A stretch of DNA of 64,000 nt from Bacillota bacterium. GTDB lineage: Bacteria; Bacillota; Clostridia; Lachnospirales; Lachnospiraceae. Position 1 is the first letter of the stretch, and each line of letters begins with the position of its first letter. The DNA lies in contig JAEZGK010000081.1 in the NCBI GenBank assembly GCA_023437365.1, forward strand, positions 1 to 64,000. The letters run 5' to 3'. Both the position numbers and the translations under genes were made by a program. Positions 1-8,328 of this stretch are shown here, piece by piece. The notes under the pieces were generated by a model. The model worked only from the letters and a program-made list of their open reading frames with translations, was not told the origin of the DNA and did no database searches.

Positions 1-98
1 CTATATAGAAAGAAAATGAAAAGAAAATCCATGATAATTATGTGCGGATCATTCATTTAGTATAGTAAATTATAAAGATAGTTTCAGATAATAGGAGG

Positions 99-133
99 AG
101 GGCTGAATCCTGCATTGTACAGGACTCAGCCCT
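99..133. terminator. Hairpin, possible terminator of an upstream gene
   Basis: AGGGCTGAATCCTG pairs with CAGGACTCAGCCCT (one G-U pair) around a 7-base loop. No clear T-run follows on either side, so termination is only a guess. The first 280 bases hold no gene that I can support. Confidence 0.4.
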
Positions 134-284
134 TACTAATTATCATTGCCACTGGCGACATTGCAGAATATATCCTAAGTGTGAGAGAATAATGGTATAA
201 TAATTGGACATAAATGTATAAAATAATGTGAAATATTTTAAGAAAACAGTTATAATGTAATCAGTAAGAGATGAAGGGATTATC

Positions 285-377
285 ATGAGTAAACAGTATG
301 ATAAAAAAGTTAAGGAGGATACATCTAAGCTTTACTTAAAGAAGCTCTCTTCATGGAACATCCGATTTGGAAGATGA
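285..377 (+). pseudogene. Possible remnant of an IS3-type transposase OrfA
   Basis: A 30-codon reading frame opens with MSKQYDKKVKED, which resembles the first residues of IS3-family OrfA proteins (typically MSK-YD--FKEDAV). It has AAGGGAT as a weak ribosome binding site. After about 20 residues the likeness ends and a TGA stop follows. No terminal inverted repeats or OrfB are visible nearby. A short chance frame is a real alternative. Confidence 0.22.
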
Positions 378-431
378 GCTTAAAGAAAGCATCACCGGAT
401 TCATGTTAATTGGGTACTTGAATAAGTGTAT

Positions 432-440
432 TGTTATAAT
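432..440 (+). promoter_or_regulatory. Extended -10 promoter for the degV-plsY pair
   Basis: TGTTATAAT is a perfect extended -10 element (TGn-TATAAT). There is no good -35, as expected for this promoter class. It lies about 54 bases before the DegV start codon. Confidence 0.5.
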
Positions 441-493
441 TCATGTGCTGCAAAATTATAAAAAAATATTATTGGGTAAAGGAGATAGGGAAG

Positions 494-1324
494 ATGAAGA
501 TAATTACGGATACATCAGCTTTATACTCTCTACAGGAAGGAAAAGAATTGGGGATAGAGGTTATTCCGGCATGTGTTCATGTAGATGGTGTGGTTTACAA
601 AGATTATGAGGATATTAGTGGGGAAGAGCTTCTGAAACTAATTGAACAGGGGAAGATACCCACATCTTCCCAGCCGGCAATTGGAGATGTGATTGATATT
701 TTTGAAGGCACACAGGAAGATATATTGTATTTGACAATTGGAGATGGATTATCTGGCACATACCAGAATGCTATGGGTGCCAGAAACTGTGTGAAACGGA
801 ATGAACATATACATATTATTGATACTCAGACTCTGGCAGGGGCTCAGCGTTTTCTTGTGCAAAAGGCAATGATGCTTAAGAAAGAAGGTGTGGGAATAGA
901 GGAGATTGTGAAGCAGGTTAAAAAATCTGTTGCAACATCAGTTTCTTTTGTCATTGCTTCTGACTTTAATTTCTTGAAGCGAAGCGGAAGATTAACACCG
1001 ATTGCAGCAGCTATTTGTAGTGTGATTAAGATTATGCCTATATTGACACAGACTGAGGATATGAAGAAGATAAAGCCGTTTACTGTAAAGCGATCCTATA
1101 AAAAGGCTGTGGATGCAGTGATTGAGTATTTTAAAGGGATGAGAGTGAATCATGAATATATCATTAGTATTGGACATGCTGGTGTTTATCAGATGGCAGA
1201 AGACGCTATGAAGCAGATTCGAAATCATTTCTCAGATACTACGATTGAATTATTCCAGTTATCCCCCACCTTGATTACTCATGGGGGTCCTGGATGTATT
1301 ACCATTCAGGCAATCTGCAGATAG
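494..1324 (+). CDS. DegV family fatty-acid-binding protein
   Basis: This encodes a 276-residue DegV/EDD-fold protein. The family binds a fatty acid in a buried tunnel, and some members (FakB) present it to the kinase FakA for phosphorylation. The opening MKIITDTSALYS and the GLSGTYQNA motif near residue 80 are typical, and the length is normal. The start at 494 is chosen because GGAGATAGGG precedes it; an upstream in-frame ATG at 443 has no binding site and adds a non-homologous tail. The stop lies 13 bases before the plsY-like gene. That pairing fits a route from exogenous fatty acid to acyl-phosphate to glycerol-phosphate acylation. No FakA is in the window. Confidence 0.9.
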   Translation: MKIITDTSALYSLQEGKELGIEVIPACVHVDGVVYKDYEDISGEELLKLIEQGKIPTSSQPAIGDVIDIFEGTQEDILYLTIGDGLSGTYQNAMGARNCVKRNEHIHIIDTQTLAGAQRFLVQKAMMLKKEGVGIEEIVKQVKKSVATSVSFVIASDFNFLKRSGRLTPIAAAICSVIKIMPILTQTEDMKKIKPFTVKRSYKKAVDAVIEYFKGMRVNHEYIISIGHAGVYQMAEDAMKQIRNHFSDTTIELFQLSPTLITHGGPGCITIQAICR

Positions 1325-1337
1325 AAAGGGCAATAAC

Positions 1338-1958
1338 ATGTACATTAATATAGAAATATTTACAGTTATATTACTTGGATATATTCTTGGATCCGTTCCT
1401 TTTGCATTGGTCGTTGGCAAGATATTTTATCACAAGGATATCAGAAATTATGGAAGTAAGAATTTGGGTGGTGGAAATGCAGGAAGAGTTCTTGGAAAAA
1501 AAGCTGGTCTTGTGGTGATGACTTTGGATATTTTGAAGGTAACATTGGTTATTTTTCTGACTTCCTTTTTCTCCAATGTAGAGATGGTTTCCATAATTGG
1601 TGGTTTGGCTGCGGCAATGGGGCATTGCTTTCCCATATTTGCCAAATTCAAAGGTGGAAAGGCTGTTGCTGTTATGTATGGCTTTCTCTTTGGTATGGTA
1701 TTGTTTTGGGAGTACAGTTGGTGGATTTTCTTACTTCCACTCATTAGCTTTTTAGTAGTGCTATATTTGTGGAAGATTATCGCCTTGGCAAGTATAGCAT
1801 CAGCTGTAATCAATACCCTTTTCATAGGAGTTTTTATAAAAGCACCTCATTTATTTTGGGCATCTCTCCTGTTTACAGTAGTGATTATTGTGCGACACAG
1901 AAAAAATATCGAAAGAATTCTTCGTAATGAGGAAAATAAAATTACATGGATGGGCTAG
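1338..1958 (+). CDS. plsY: PlsY-like acyl-phosphate:glycerol-3-phosphate acyltransferase
   Basis: A 206-residue polytopic membrane protein of the PlsY family, which transfers an acyl group from acyl-phosphate to glycerol-3-phosphate in the first step of phospholipid synthesis. It shows GSVPFALVVGK near residue 17, the SKNLGGGNAGR glycerol-phosphate motif near residue 38, and GHCFPIFAKFKGGKA near residue 95. The third motif usually reads FKGGKGVAT, so Gly to Ala here is a small deviation. Start 1338 follows GAAAGGG. It follows the DegV gene closely and is probably cotranscribed with it. Canonical PlsY versus a paralogue cannot be decided here. Confidence 0.85.
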   Translation: MYINIEIFTVILLGYILGSVPFALVVGKIFYHKDIRNYGSKNLGGGNAGRVLGKKAGLVVMTLDILKVTLVIFLTSFFSNVEMVSIIGGLAAAMGHCFPIFAKFKGGKAVAVMYGFLFGMVLFWEYSWWIFLLPLISFLVVLYLWKIIALASIASAVINTLFIGVFIKAPHLFWASLLFTVVIIVRHRKNIERILRNEENKITWMG

Positions 1959-2054
1959 ATGATACTGTATCAGAAACGAAAGCACCGGATACCTCCAAAA
2001 TCCGTTTTGTTGAGTACTGATTTCTATCAACAAAGGCACTTTGGATTAAGAAAT

Positions 2055-2090
2055 GGGACAATCTTCAGAATTTTATCTGAGGGTTGTCCC
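2055..2090 (+). terminator. Terminator-like hairpin after plsY
   Basis: GGGACAATC pairs with GGTTGTCCC, and an inner CTTCAGA pairs with TCTGAGG, giving a long stem followed by CTTCTATTTTC. It lies about 95 bases after the plsY stop. A 76-codon frame crossing it (1959-2189) has no coding character. Confidence 0.6.
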
Positions 2091-2136
2091 GCTTCTATTT
2101 TCAGAAAATGCGATTTACTAATATTTTATGGTTCCT

Positions 2137-2165
2137 TTGACATTTTTAACAAGAGATGGTATTCT
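2137..2165 (+). promoter_or_regulatory. Sigma-A promoter for the GH94 gene
   Basis: TTGACA (2137-2142) is separated by 17 bases from TATTCT (2160-2165), about 75 bases before the GH94 start. Confidence 0.6.
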
Positions 2166-2239
2166 ACTTCCAATAGTTGCAATACATAAATGAGAGGAAA
2201 AGCATGATTTCTATATTATAACAACATGCAGGAACGAAT

Positions 2240-4654
2240 ATGCAATATGGATATTTTGATGATGAAAAACGAGAATATGTAATCACCAGACCGGATACTC
2301 CGGCCCCCTGGGCGAACTATCTCGGTTCCCCTGAATACGGTGCTATTATCTCAAATAATGCCGGTGGCTATAGCTTTGCTAAGTCCGGTGCCGATGGTAG
2401 GATATTACGCTATGTATTTAATAATTTTGACCAGCCGGGCCGTTATATTTATATTCGGGATAATGACAGCAAGGATTACTGGTCAGCCTCCTGGCAGCCT
2501 GTCGGTAAGGAACTTACATCCTATCAGAGTGAATGCCATCATGGGACAGCATATACTCGCATGGTCGCAGAATACAGCAAAATTCATTCCGAAGCACTTT
2601 ATTATGTACCGCTTAATGCCTCCTATGAGGTTTGGAATTTGAAATTAACGAATTGCTCTGACACGGCACGCAATTTATGCATTACAGGGTATGCGGAATT
2701 TACGAATAATAACAACTATGAACAGGATCAGGTCAATCTGCAATATTCACAGTTTATTACCAGAACTGTTTTCTGTGGTAATCGAATTCGACACACGATG
2801 CATGGCAATCTGGATAAGTTGAAGGAAGGGGAGACTATTGATAACAAGACAGCGGTCGACCGTTTCTTTGGCTTAACCGGAGCAGAAGCTTCCTCCTACT
2901 GCGGGGATAAAGATAAATTCTTGGGGCCTTATCATGGATACGGGAACCCCATCGGTGTAATCAATGGTAATCTGGGGAATGAGCTGAATTATAACGGAAA
3001 TGGGTGTGGCGCTATTGCTACTACACTTACACTGGCACCCGGAGAAACAAAGCATCTGGCCTTTATCCTTGGAATGAAGCCTGATCGGGAAGCAGAGAGT
3101 ATCTTGAAGCAATATCAGAATCCGGGAGAGGTATGTGAGAAGGAGCTGGAGGAGCTGATTACGTTCTGGCATGAGAAGCTTTCACATTTCCGGGTAAAAA
3201 CTCCGAACCCGGCATTTAACTCAATGATAAACACCTGGAATGCCTATAATTGCTTTATCACCTTTATCTGGTCTCGTGCGGCCTCCTTCTTCTATTGCGG
3301 CCTTCGTAACGGATACGGATATCGTGATACGGTTCAGGACATTCAAGGAATTATCCATCTTGCACCTGAAATGGCAGAGGAGAAGCTTCGGTTTATGCTT
3401 TCCGCACAGGTGGAGCATGGTGGTGGATTGCCTCTTGTAAAGTTTACTCATAATCCGGGACACGAAGATACCCCGGAGGATGCCTCTTATGTGAAGGAAA
3501 CGGGACATCCTGCTTACCGTGCAGATGATGCTTTATGGCTATTCCCGACCGTTTATAAATATGTTTCTGAAACAGGAAACCTTTCCTTTATGGATGAGAT
3601 GATTCCGTATGCAAATCATGGTCAAGGTACTGTCTATGAGCATTTGAAGCGTGCAATCGATTTCTCCATGAACCATCTGGGAGTACACGGTTTGCCTGTC
3701 GGGCTGCATGCAGATTGGAATGACTGCTTGCGACTGGGAGAGAAAGGGGAAACAACCTTTGTTGCTTTCCAGTTCTATTATGCAATGACAATTTTGAAAA
3801 AGTTCGCAGAGTATAAGGACGATCAGGAATATATAAAATACCTTGAGGATAGTCAGGAGAAGCTAGGAGCTATGATCGAGGAGCATTGCTGGGATGAGGA
3901 TCGTTTCATCCGTGGGTTCACACAAAAGGGAGAGACCATCGGAAAACGTTCCGATCCGGAAGCCAATATGTGGTTAAATCCACAGAGCTGGGGAGTAATC
4001 AGTGGTTATGCCACGGAGGCACAAGCCGATACAGCTCTTGACAGCGTATACAGGATATTGAATACAGGGTATGGAGCAGCCTTAATGGACCCGCCATACC
4101 ATGAACATGCTTTTGAAGGTGCTCTTGCCGTTATTTATAACGCCGGATCGAAGGAGAATGCGAGTATTTTTTCACAGACCCAGGGTTGGATTATTCTTGC
4201 GGAAGCTTTGCGGGGACACGGTAACCGTGCTTTCACCTATTTTATGGAGAACGCTCCGGCTGCCCAGAATGATCGTGCGGAAATACGTAAACTGGAGCCT
4301 TATTGCTACGGACAGTTCACAGAAGGCAAATACAGTCCTAATTTCGGCCGATCCCATGTACATTGGCTTACCGGTACTGCATCTACCATTATGGTAGGCT
4401 GTATCGAGGGTATCTTAGGAATGCGCCCGGACCCTTATGGAATCAAGATAGACCCTTCTATTCCGAAGGAATGGGAAACCTTTGAGATTGAGAAGGATTT
4501 CAGGGGAAGTCATTTGCATATTGTGGTTCATAACCCTGGTCATGCAGAATCGGGATGCAAAAAGCTTACAGTCGATGGTAAGGAAATAGAAGGGAACTAT
4601 ATCCCTGCTGAGCTGCTGAAAGAGCATACTGAGATTGAGTTGACGATATCTTAA
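2240..4654 (+). CDS. GH94 glycoside phosphorylase (cellobiose/chitobiose phosphorylase family)
   Basis: An 804-residue cytosolic GH94 enzyme. The family splits beta-linked disaccharides with inorganic phosphate, releasing an alpha-sugar-1-phosphate and conserving bond energy. The N-terminal beta-sandwich opens MQYGYFDDEKREYVITRPD, very like diacetylchitobiose and cellobiose phosphorylases. The (alpha/alpha)6 barrel carries GLHADWNDC, whose Asp495 aligns with the general acid. The ARHGEAxNxWLTGT-type phosphate-site region is present as GRSHVHWLTGTAST. AGGAACG precedes the ATG. The length matches chitobiose phosphorylase (about 800). The acceptor sugar cannot be read from sequence alone; cellobiose, chitobiose, laminaribiose and cellobionate are all open. 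No transporter or sugar kinase is adjacent, only an esterase gene. Confidence 0.9.
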   Translation: MQYGYFDDEKREYVITRPDTPAPWANYLGSPEYGAIISNNAGGYSFAKSGADGRILRYVFNNFDQPGRYIYIRDNDSKDYWSASWQPVGKELTSYQSECHHGTAYTRMVAEYSKIHSEALYYVPLNASYEVWNLKLTNCSDTARNLCITGYAEFTNNNNYEQDQVNLQYSQFITRTVFCGNRIRHTMHGNLDKLKEGETIDNKTAVDRFFGLTGAEASSYCGDKDKFLGPYHGYGNPIGVINGNLGNELNYNGNGCGAIATTLTLAPGETKHLAFILGMKPDREAESILKQYQNPGEVCEKELEELITFWHEKLSHFRVKTPNPAFNSMINTWNAYNCFITFIWSRAASFFYCGLRNGYGYRDTVQDIQGIIHLAPEMAEEKLRFMLSAQVEHGGGLPLVKFTHNPGHEDTPEDASYVKETGHPAYRADDALWLFPTVYKYVSETGNLSFMDEMIPYANHGQGTVYEHLKRAIDFSMNHLGVHGLPVGLHADWNDCLRLGEKGETTFVAFQFYYAMTILKKFAEYKDDQEYIKYLEDSQEKLGAMIEEHCWDEDRFIRGFTQKGETIGKRSDPEANMWLNPQSWGVISGYATEAQADTALDSVYRILNTGYGAALMDPPYHEHAFEGALAVIYNAGSKENASIFSQTQGWIILAEALRGHGNRAFTYFMENAPAAQNDRAEIRKLEPYCYGQFTEGKYSPNFGRSHVHWLTGTASTIMVGCIEGILGMRPDPYGIKIDPSIPKEWETFEIEKDFRGSHLHIVVHNPGHAESGCKKLTVDGKEIEGNYIPAELLKEHTEIELTIS

Positions 4655-4793
4655 TTCTGGTATTTATGGTGTGGGTTGGACTGGATATCTTTCTCTGGAA
4701 GATCGACTTCTACACTATCCGGAGGAGAACACCGGCGTTTGAAGCTTGCAAAACACTCGAATGATAAAGGAAATATTTTGGAGGAAAAATAAA

Positions 4794-5711
4794 ATGGTAG
4801 AGAATATAGATCCTATGCTTAAGGAAGAGAACAAAAAGGATAATGTGAAAGCACCATGGCAGGAAGAAATGGCACCGGGGGATTTTGTGAGCTTTGCACC
4901 CTCTTATCGTGCGGGGGAATATTTTTCGCTCTATGAAAAAAATGTTTTTCCCTGCGGTACGGTAGGGGATATTACCTATTATCTGTATGACCCGGTGAAG
5001 AATGGACAGGATGCGTCGAAACAGTATCCGCTGCTGGTTTTCTTTCACGGAGCCAGTAATGCACTAGTTGGTGAGCTTTGCATCAATTACTGCGGCGGTG
5101 AGTTGTATGCTTCCGAAGCTTATCAGAAAAGCATGGGGGGAGGTGCTTACATACTCATTCCCGTTGCAAATGAGAAGAGAATGCCGGACGGTAAAGTGAT
5201 CGGTGGTTGGAGTGATGACTATATTGCACCATGCATGGAATTGATCGGGAAGATAAAGGCGGAGACAAAAAATGTTTCAAAGACTGTCCTTTTCGGTAAT
5301 TCCAAAGGAGGAGCATTTATCTGGGAACTTCTTTTGCATACACCGGATGCGTTTGACGGTTTTGTACCTATGGGAGCAGGCTATACACCGAATAAAGAGG
5401 AAGTTGATCTGTTAAAGACTAAGAAGGTCAATTTGCTTCTGACTCACGGCAGAAGAGACGAACTTAGTCCGTTTGATGTATATCTTGGAGGTATGGAAGA
5501 GGAGCTTCAGAAGCTGGAGAACTGTATATGCTATTTTCCTGAGTGGGTGAGAAATTCAGACGGAGGTGTTGCATCGATCAATTTCGGCATCGAAATGGGG
5601 CAGCACTGTATTGTAAATGCGGTACATTCCAATCTGATATACGATGATGGACGGGCTTATGACGAGCGTCTGCCGGAAGGAGTGACCGGCTGGATCCGCA
5701 GTATCTTGTGA
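4794..5711 (+). CDS. Alpha/beta-hydrolase fold esterase
   Basis: A 305-residue protein without signal peptide and therefore cytosolic. The oxyanion-hole motif FFHGAS (residues 83-88) and the nucleophile elbow GNSKGG with Ser170 mark a serine hydrolase. HGRRDE puts a likely catalytic Asp at 222, and His271 or His278 would complete the triad. The start at 4794 follows GGAGGAAAAATAAA; an earlier ATG (4746) adds an unlikely basic tail. It lies 139 bases after the GH94 gene with no terminator between, so the two may share a transcript and act on the same plant- or chitin-derived material, for example by removing acyl groups from imported oligosaccharides. That role is inference. Confidence 0.75.
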   Translation: MVENIDPMLKEENKKDNVKAPWQEEMAPGDFVSFAPSYRAGEYFSLYEKNVFPCGTVGDITYYLYDPVKNGQDASKQYPLLVFFHGASNALVGELCINYCGGELYASEAYQKSMGGGAYILIPVANEKRMPDGKVIGGWSDDYIAPCMELIGKIKAETKNVSKTVLFGNSKGGAFIWELLLHTPDAFDGFVPMGAGYTPNKEEVDLLKTKKVNLLLTHGRRDELSPFDVYLGGMEEELQKLENCICYFPEWVRNSDGGVASINFGIEMGQHCIVNAVHSNLIYDDGRAYDERLPEGVTGWIRSIL

Positions 5712-5743
5712 TAATAATTATAATAAAGCATTAGATATTAAAG

Positions 5744-5784
5744 TGGGACATTGTAGCTGATGGAATTTAGCTTGCACTGTCCCA
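5744..5784 (+). terminator. Terminator-like hairpin after the esterase
   Basis: TGGGACA pairs with TGTCCCA, with inner complementarity around TAGCTGATGGAATTTAGCTT. TTCTGTTAT follows. It uses the same GGGACA/TGTCCC stem base as the hairpin at 2055-2090 in front of this two-gene unit. Confidence 0.55.
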
Positions 5785-5860
5785 TTCTGTTATACTGATG
5801 CAGAAATATCGAAAATTCCCAAAACAGAAAAAAATCCTCGAAATTCAATATCGACTATGC

Positions 5861-5866
5861 TATAAT
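5861..5866 (+). promoter_or_regulatory. -10 element of the cdaA operon promoter
   Basis: TATAAT lies 17 bases after a weak -35 (TCGAAA, 5838-5843) and 56 bases before the first gene of the unit. Confidence 0.45.
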
Positions 5867-5921
5867 AAATTAAAATGCAGCAGATAATGCATATACAGCA
5901 ATTCTCTATTTGGAGGGAACC

Positions 5922-6323
5922 ATGTTAAATACGCATAAGGTCAGACTGATGACAAAGCTTGCTGTCTATGAAACGAAGGTCGGCAGGGAAGATATTCGTC
6001 TGAGTAAATATTATAAGACAGACTACGTCAGATATCAGGTAATCAAATCAATCATATGTGCAACAGTCGGGTATGCTCTTATTCTTCTTCTGATTTTCAT
6101 CTATCAGTCGGAATATATTATTAAAAATGCAGTTACCCTGGACTATAGGATGATCGGTACCTATGTATTGGGTATTTATATTATCGTTGCCGCTCTTTAC
6201 GGATTGGGTGCCTCGGTGGGGTATTCCATCAAATATGATTTATCACGCAAGAAGCTGTCCCGTTATTATAAATTGCTGAAACGCCTGAACAAAATCTATA
6301 ATGAGGAGACACCGGAAGTATAG
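5922..6323 (+). CDS. Small two-span membrane protein in front of cdaA
   Basis: 133 residues with two strong hydrophobic segments (about 46-66 and 80-104) and basic cytoplasmic ends rich in Lys, Arg and Tyr. I do not recognise a named family. The start is the ATG at 5922, placed after GGAGGGAACC; a TTG 12 bases earlier overlaps that binding site. It is the first gene of a tight same-strand run (18 bases to the next start) that leads into cdaA and cdaR. A role linked to c-di-AMP synthesis or cell wall homeostasis is suggested only by position. Confidence 0.8.
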   Translation: MLNTHKVRLMTKLAVYETKVGREDIRLSKYYKTDYVRYQVIKSIICATVGYALILLLIFIYQSEYIIKNAVTLDYRMIGTYVLGIYIIVAALYGLGASVGYSIKYDLSRKKLSRYYKLLKRLNKIYNEETPEV

Positions 6324-6341
6324 GGTTGGGAGGAAACAGTT

Positions 6342-7421
6342 ATGATGCCTTTATTGGTATTACGAGAACGCTTAAAGAATTTTTATCAAAGACATGATAT
6401 ATATATCATACCGGTTGTAAAGTTTATCTTTGCTCTGATTTCATTTACAGCCATCAATATGGAAATCGGGTTTGACACAAGGCTTAAATCTGTGCCGGTG
6501 GTGCTTGCGCTGTCCTTGCTCAGTGCATTTACTCCCTCTGCAGTCATGGTACTGCTGGCAACGCTGATGGCAGCACTGCATGTGTATTATGCATCGCCGA
6601 TGCTTTCCATATTGGTAGTCATACTATTTATGATTATCTATTTCCTGTTTGCCAGATTCACACCCAGATACGGCTATGTGTTGCTGGCTGTTCCGATTCT
6701 ATTTGTATTCAAGATACCTTATGTCATCCCGATGCTTTTGGGCATCATTGCCTCACCGATTGCCATTATTCCTACGGCCTGCGGTGTAGCAATTTATTAT
6801 ATCTTTCAGCTGGTCAAGGCCGCAGTCAACACGCAGGTCAATACCACAGTAGATGATATTCTGAAGCTATACACCGATGTCATTGACGGATTGACGAAAA
6901 ACAAGCAGATGCTGATGTCGATAGTAATCTTTTCTTTGATTTTATTGGTGATTTACTATGTTAGAAGGATGAAGTTCGATTATGCCCATGAAATATCGAT
7001 TGCAGTAGGTGCGTTGACAAGCGTTCTGGGCTTTTTGATCAGTGATGTGATCCTTGATAAATCCGATCAGATTTTTGCCATGATTTTAGGTACGATTGCA
7101 TCCGGTGTAATTGTCTATATCGTTCATTTCTTCCGTCTTACCTTGGATTACTCGGGGGTTGAGCTTGCACAATTTGAGGATGATGTCTATTACTATTATG
7201 TGAAGGCAGTTCCGAAGATTACTGTTACGACTCCGGAGATGAAGGTAAAGCATATTAATGTGAAGGAGCTTTCCAAAGAAATCTCCAGACAGAGTACCCA
7301 TAGAAGGGATACTGAGGAAGAGGAGTATGACGAGGAGGAAGAAACATATTCCGAGAATAATGATGACTTCATTTATGGCAATGCTTCAAAATCAGTACGT
7401 AAGAACCGGATGGACGATTAG
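6342..7421 (+). CDS. Polytopic membrane protein upstream of cdaA
   Basis: 359 residues, with roughly nine hydrophobic spans between residues 20 and 265. The soluble C-terminal tail is strongly acidic around residues 325-340 (EEEEYDEEEE) and then basic at the end. GGAGGAAACAGTT precedes tandem ATG codons at 6342 and 6345. No catalytic motif or named family is recognised. It stands between the small membrane protein and cdaA, 31 bases upstream of cdaA, and is very probably cotranscribed with it. It could be a membrane partner or regulator of the diadenylate cyclase; nothing in the sequence proves this. Confidence 0.8.
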   Translation: MMPLLVLRERLKNFYQRHDIYIIPVVKFIFALISFTAINMEIGFDTRLKSVPVVLALSLLSAFTPSAVMVLLATLMAALHVYYASPMLSILVVILFMIIYFLFARFTPRYGYVLLAVPILFVFKIPYVIPMLLGIIASPIAIIPTACGVAIYYIFQLVKAAVNTQVNTTVDDILKLYTDVIDGLTKNKQMLMSIVIFSLILLVIYYVRRMKFDYAHEISIAVGALTSVLGFLISDVILDKSDQIFAMILGTIASGVIVYIVHFFRLTLDYSGVELAQFEDDVYYYYVKAVPKITVTTPEMKVKHINVKELSKEISRQSTHRRDTEEEEYDEEEETYSENNDDFIYGNASKSVRKNRMDD

Positions 7422-7452
7422 ACATACAGTTTTGCAGTAGGGGAGAAGGCAT

Positions 7453-8328
7453 ATGGAAGCTATCAAAAATTTTATTAAGGATTATTTGGTGTGGATCTCA
7501 GTGCCGAAGATCAATATCACAGATATCGTTGAAATATGCATTCTGGCATACCTTATTTATCATGTTGTAAAATGGGTTAAAAATACAAGGGCCTGGGCTC
7601 TGGTGAAGGGTCTGGTCGTCATCATGGCTTTCTGGCTTTTTGCAGTGATACTTGATCTGAATGTTATTATCTGGATTATCAAGAACACGATTAATGTAGG
7701 CATTATTGCTATTGTCATTCTGTTTCAGCCTGAATTCAGAAAAGCGCTTGAACAGCTGGGACAGAAGAACCTGGTGAAATCCTTCATCAGCTTTGATGAT
7801 TCCAGAGAAAATGACAAATTCTCCGATCACACCTTAAATGAGATTGTCAGAGCAACCTTTGAGCTGGCCAGGACTAAGACCGGCGCTTTGATTGTTATGG
7901 AGGAGGAGACTCCTCTCAACGATTTTGAAAGTACCGGAATATTTATCGACAGTTTGATTAGCAGTGAGCTTTTAATCAATATATTTGAGCATAATACACC
8001 ACTCCATGACGGAGCAGTAATTCTTCGGGGAAACAGGATTGTTGCTGCGACCTGTTATCTACCGTTGTCGGATAATATGCAGTTAAGCAAGGACTTAGGA
8101 ACCAGACATCGTGCGGGAATTGGAATCAGTGAGGTTACCGACAGCTTGACAATTATTGTATCTGAGGAGACTGGGAAGGTATCCATTGCCAAAGGAGGTA
8201 AATTAATCCGCAACGTCGACGGCGATTATCTGAGAGCAAAATTAGCTGATATACAGCATAAATCGGCTGAACCTAAGAAACTGAAATTGTGGAGGGGAAG
8301 AATAAAGAATGAAAGAGAAGTTGACTAA
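7453..8328 (+). CDS. cdaA: Membrane diadenylate cyclase CdaA
   Basis: 291 residues, the usual size for CdaA (DacA). It makes cyclic di-AMP from two ATP molecules. Three membrane helices (about 24-40, 50-67, 70-92) are followed by the DAC domain with DGA at 186-188 and GTRHR ending at residue 220, both catalytic signatures. GGGGAGAAGGCAT precedes the start. The end overlaps the next gene, a YbbR/CdaR protein, by 20 bases, which is the standard cdaA-cdaR pairing in Firmicutes. The messenger controls potassium and osmotic balance and cell wall homeostasis. glmM, which often follows cdaR, is absent here. Confidence 0.97.
   Translation: MEAIKNFIKDYLVWISVPKINITDIVEICILAYLIYHVVKWVKNTRAWALVKGLVVIMAFWLFAVILDLNVIIWIIKNTINVGIIAIVILFQPEFRKALEQLGQKNLVKSFISFDDSRENDKFSDHTLNEIVRATFELARTKTGALIVMEEETPLNDFESTGIFIDSLISSELLINIFEHNTPLHDGAVILRGNRIVAATCYLPLSDNMQLSKDLGTRHRAGIGISEVTDSLTIIVSEETGKVSIAKGGKLIRNVDGDYLRAKLADIQHKSAEPKKLKLWRGRIKNEREVD

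Noticed and set aside
367..609. 80-codon frame overlapping the start of degV
   Set aside because: Mostly another reading frame of degV; no binding site or homology.
1959..2189. 76-codon open frame after plsY
   Set aside because: It starts at the base after a stop without a binding site, runs through a terminator hairpin and has no coding character or recognisable motif.
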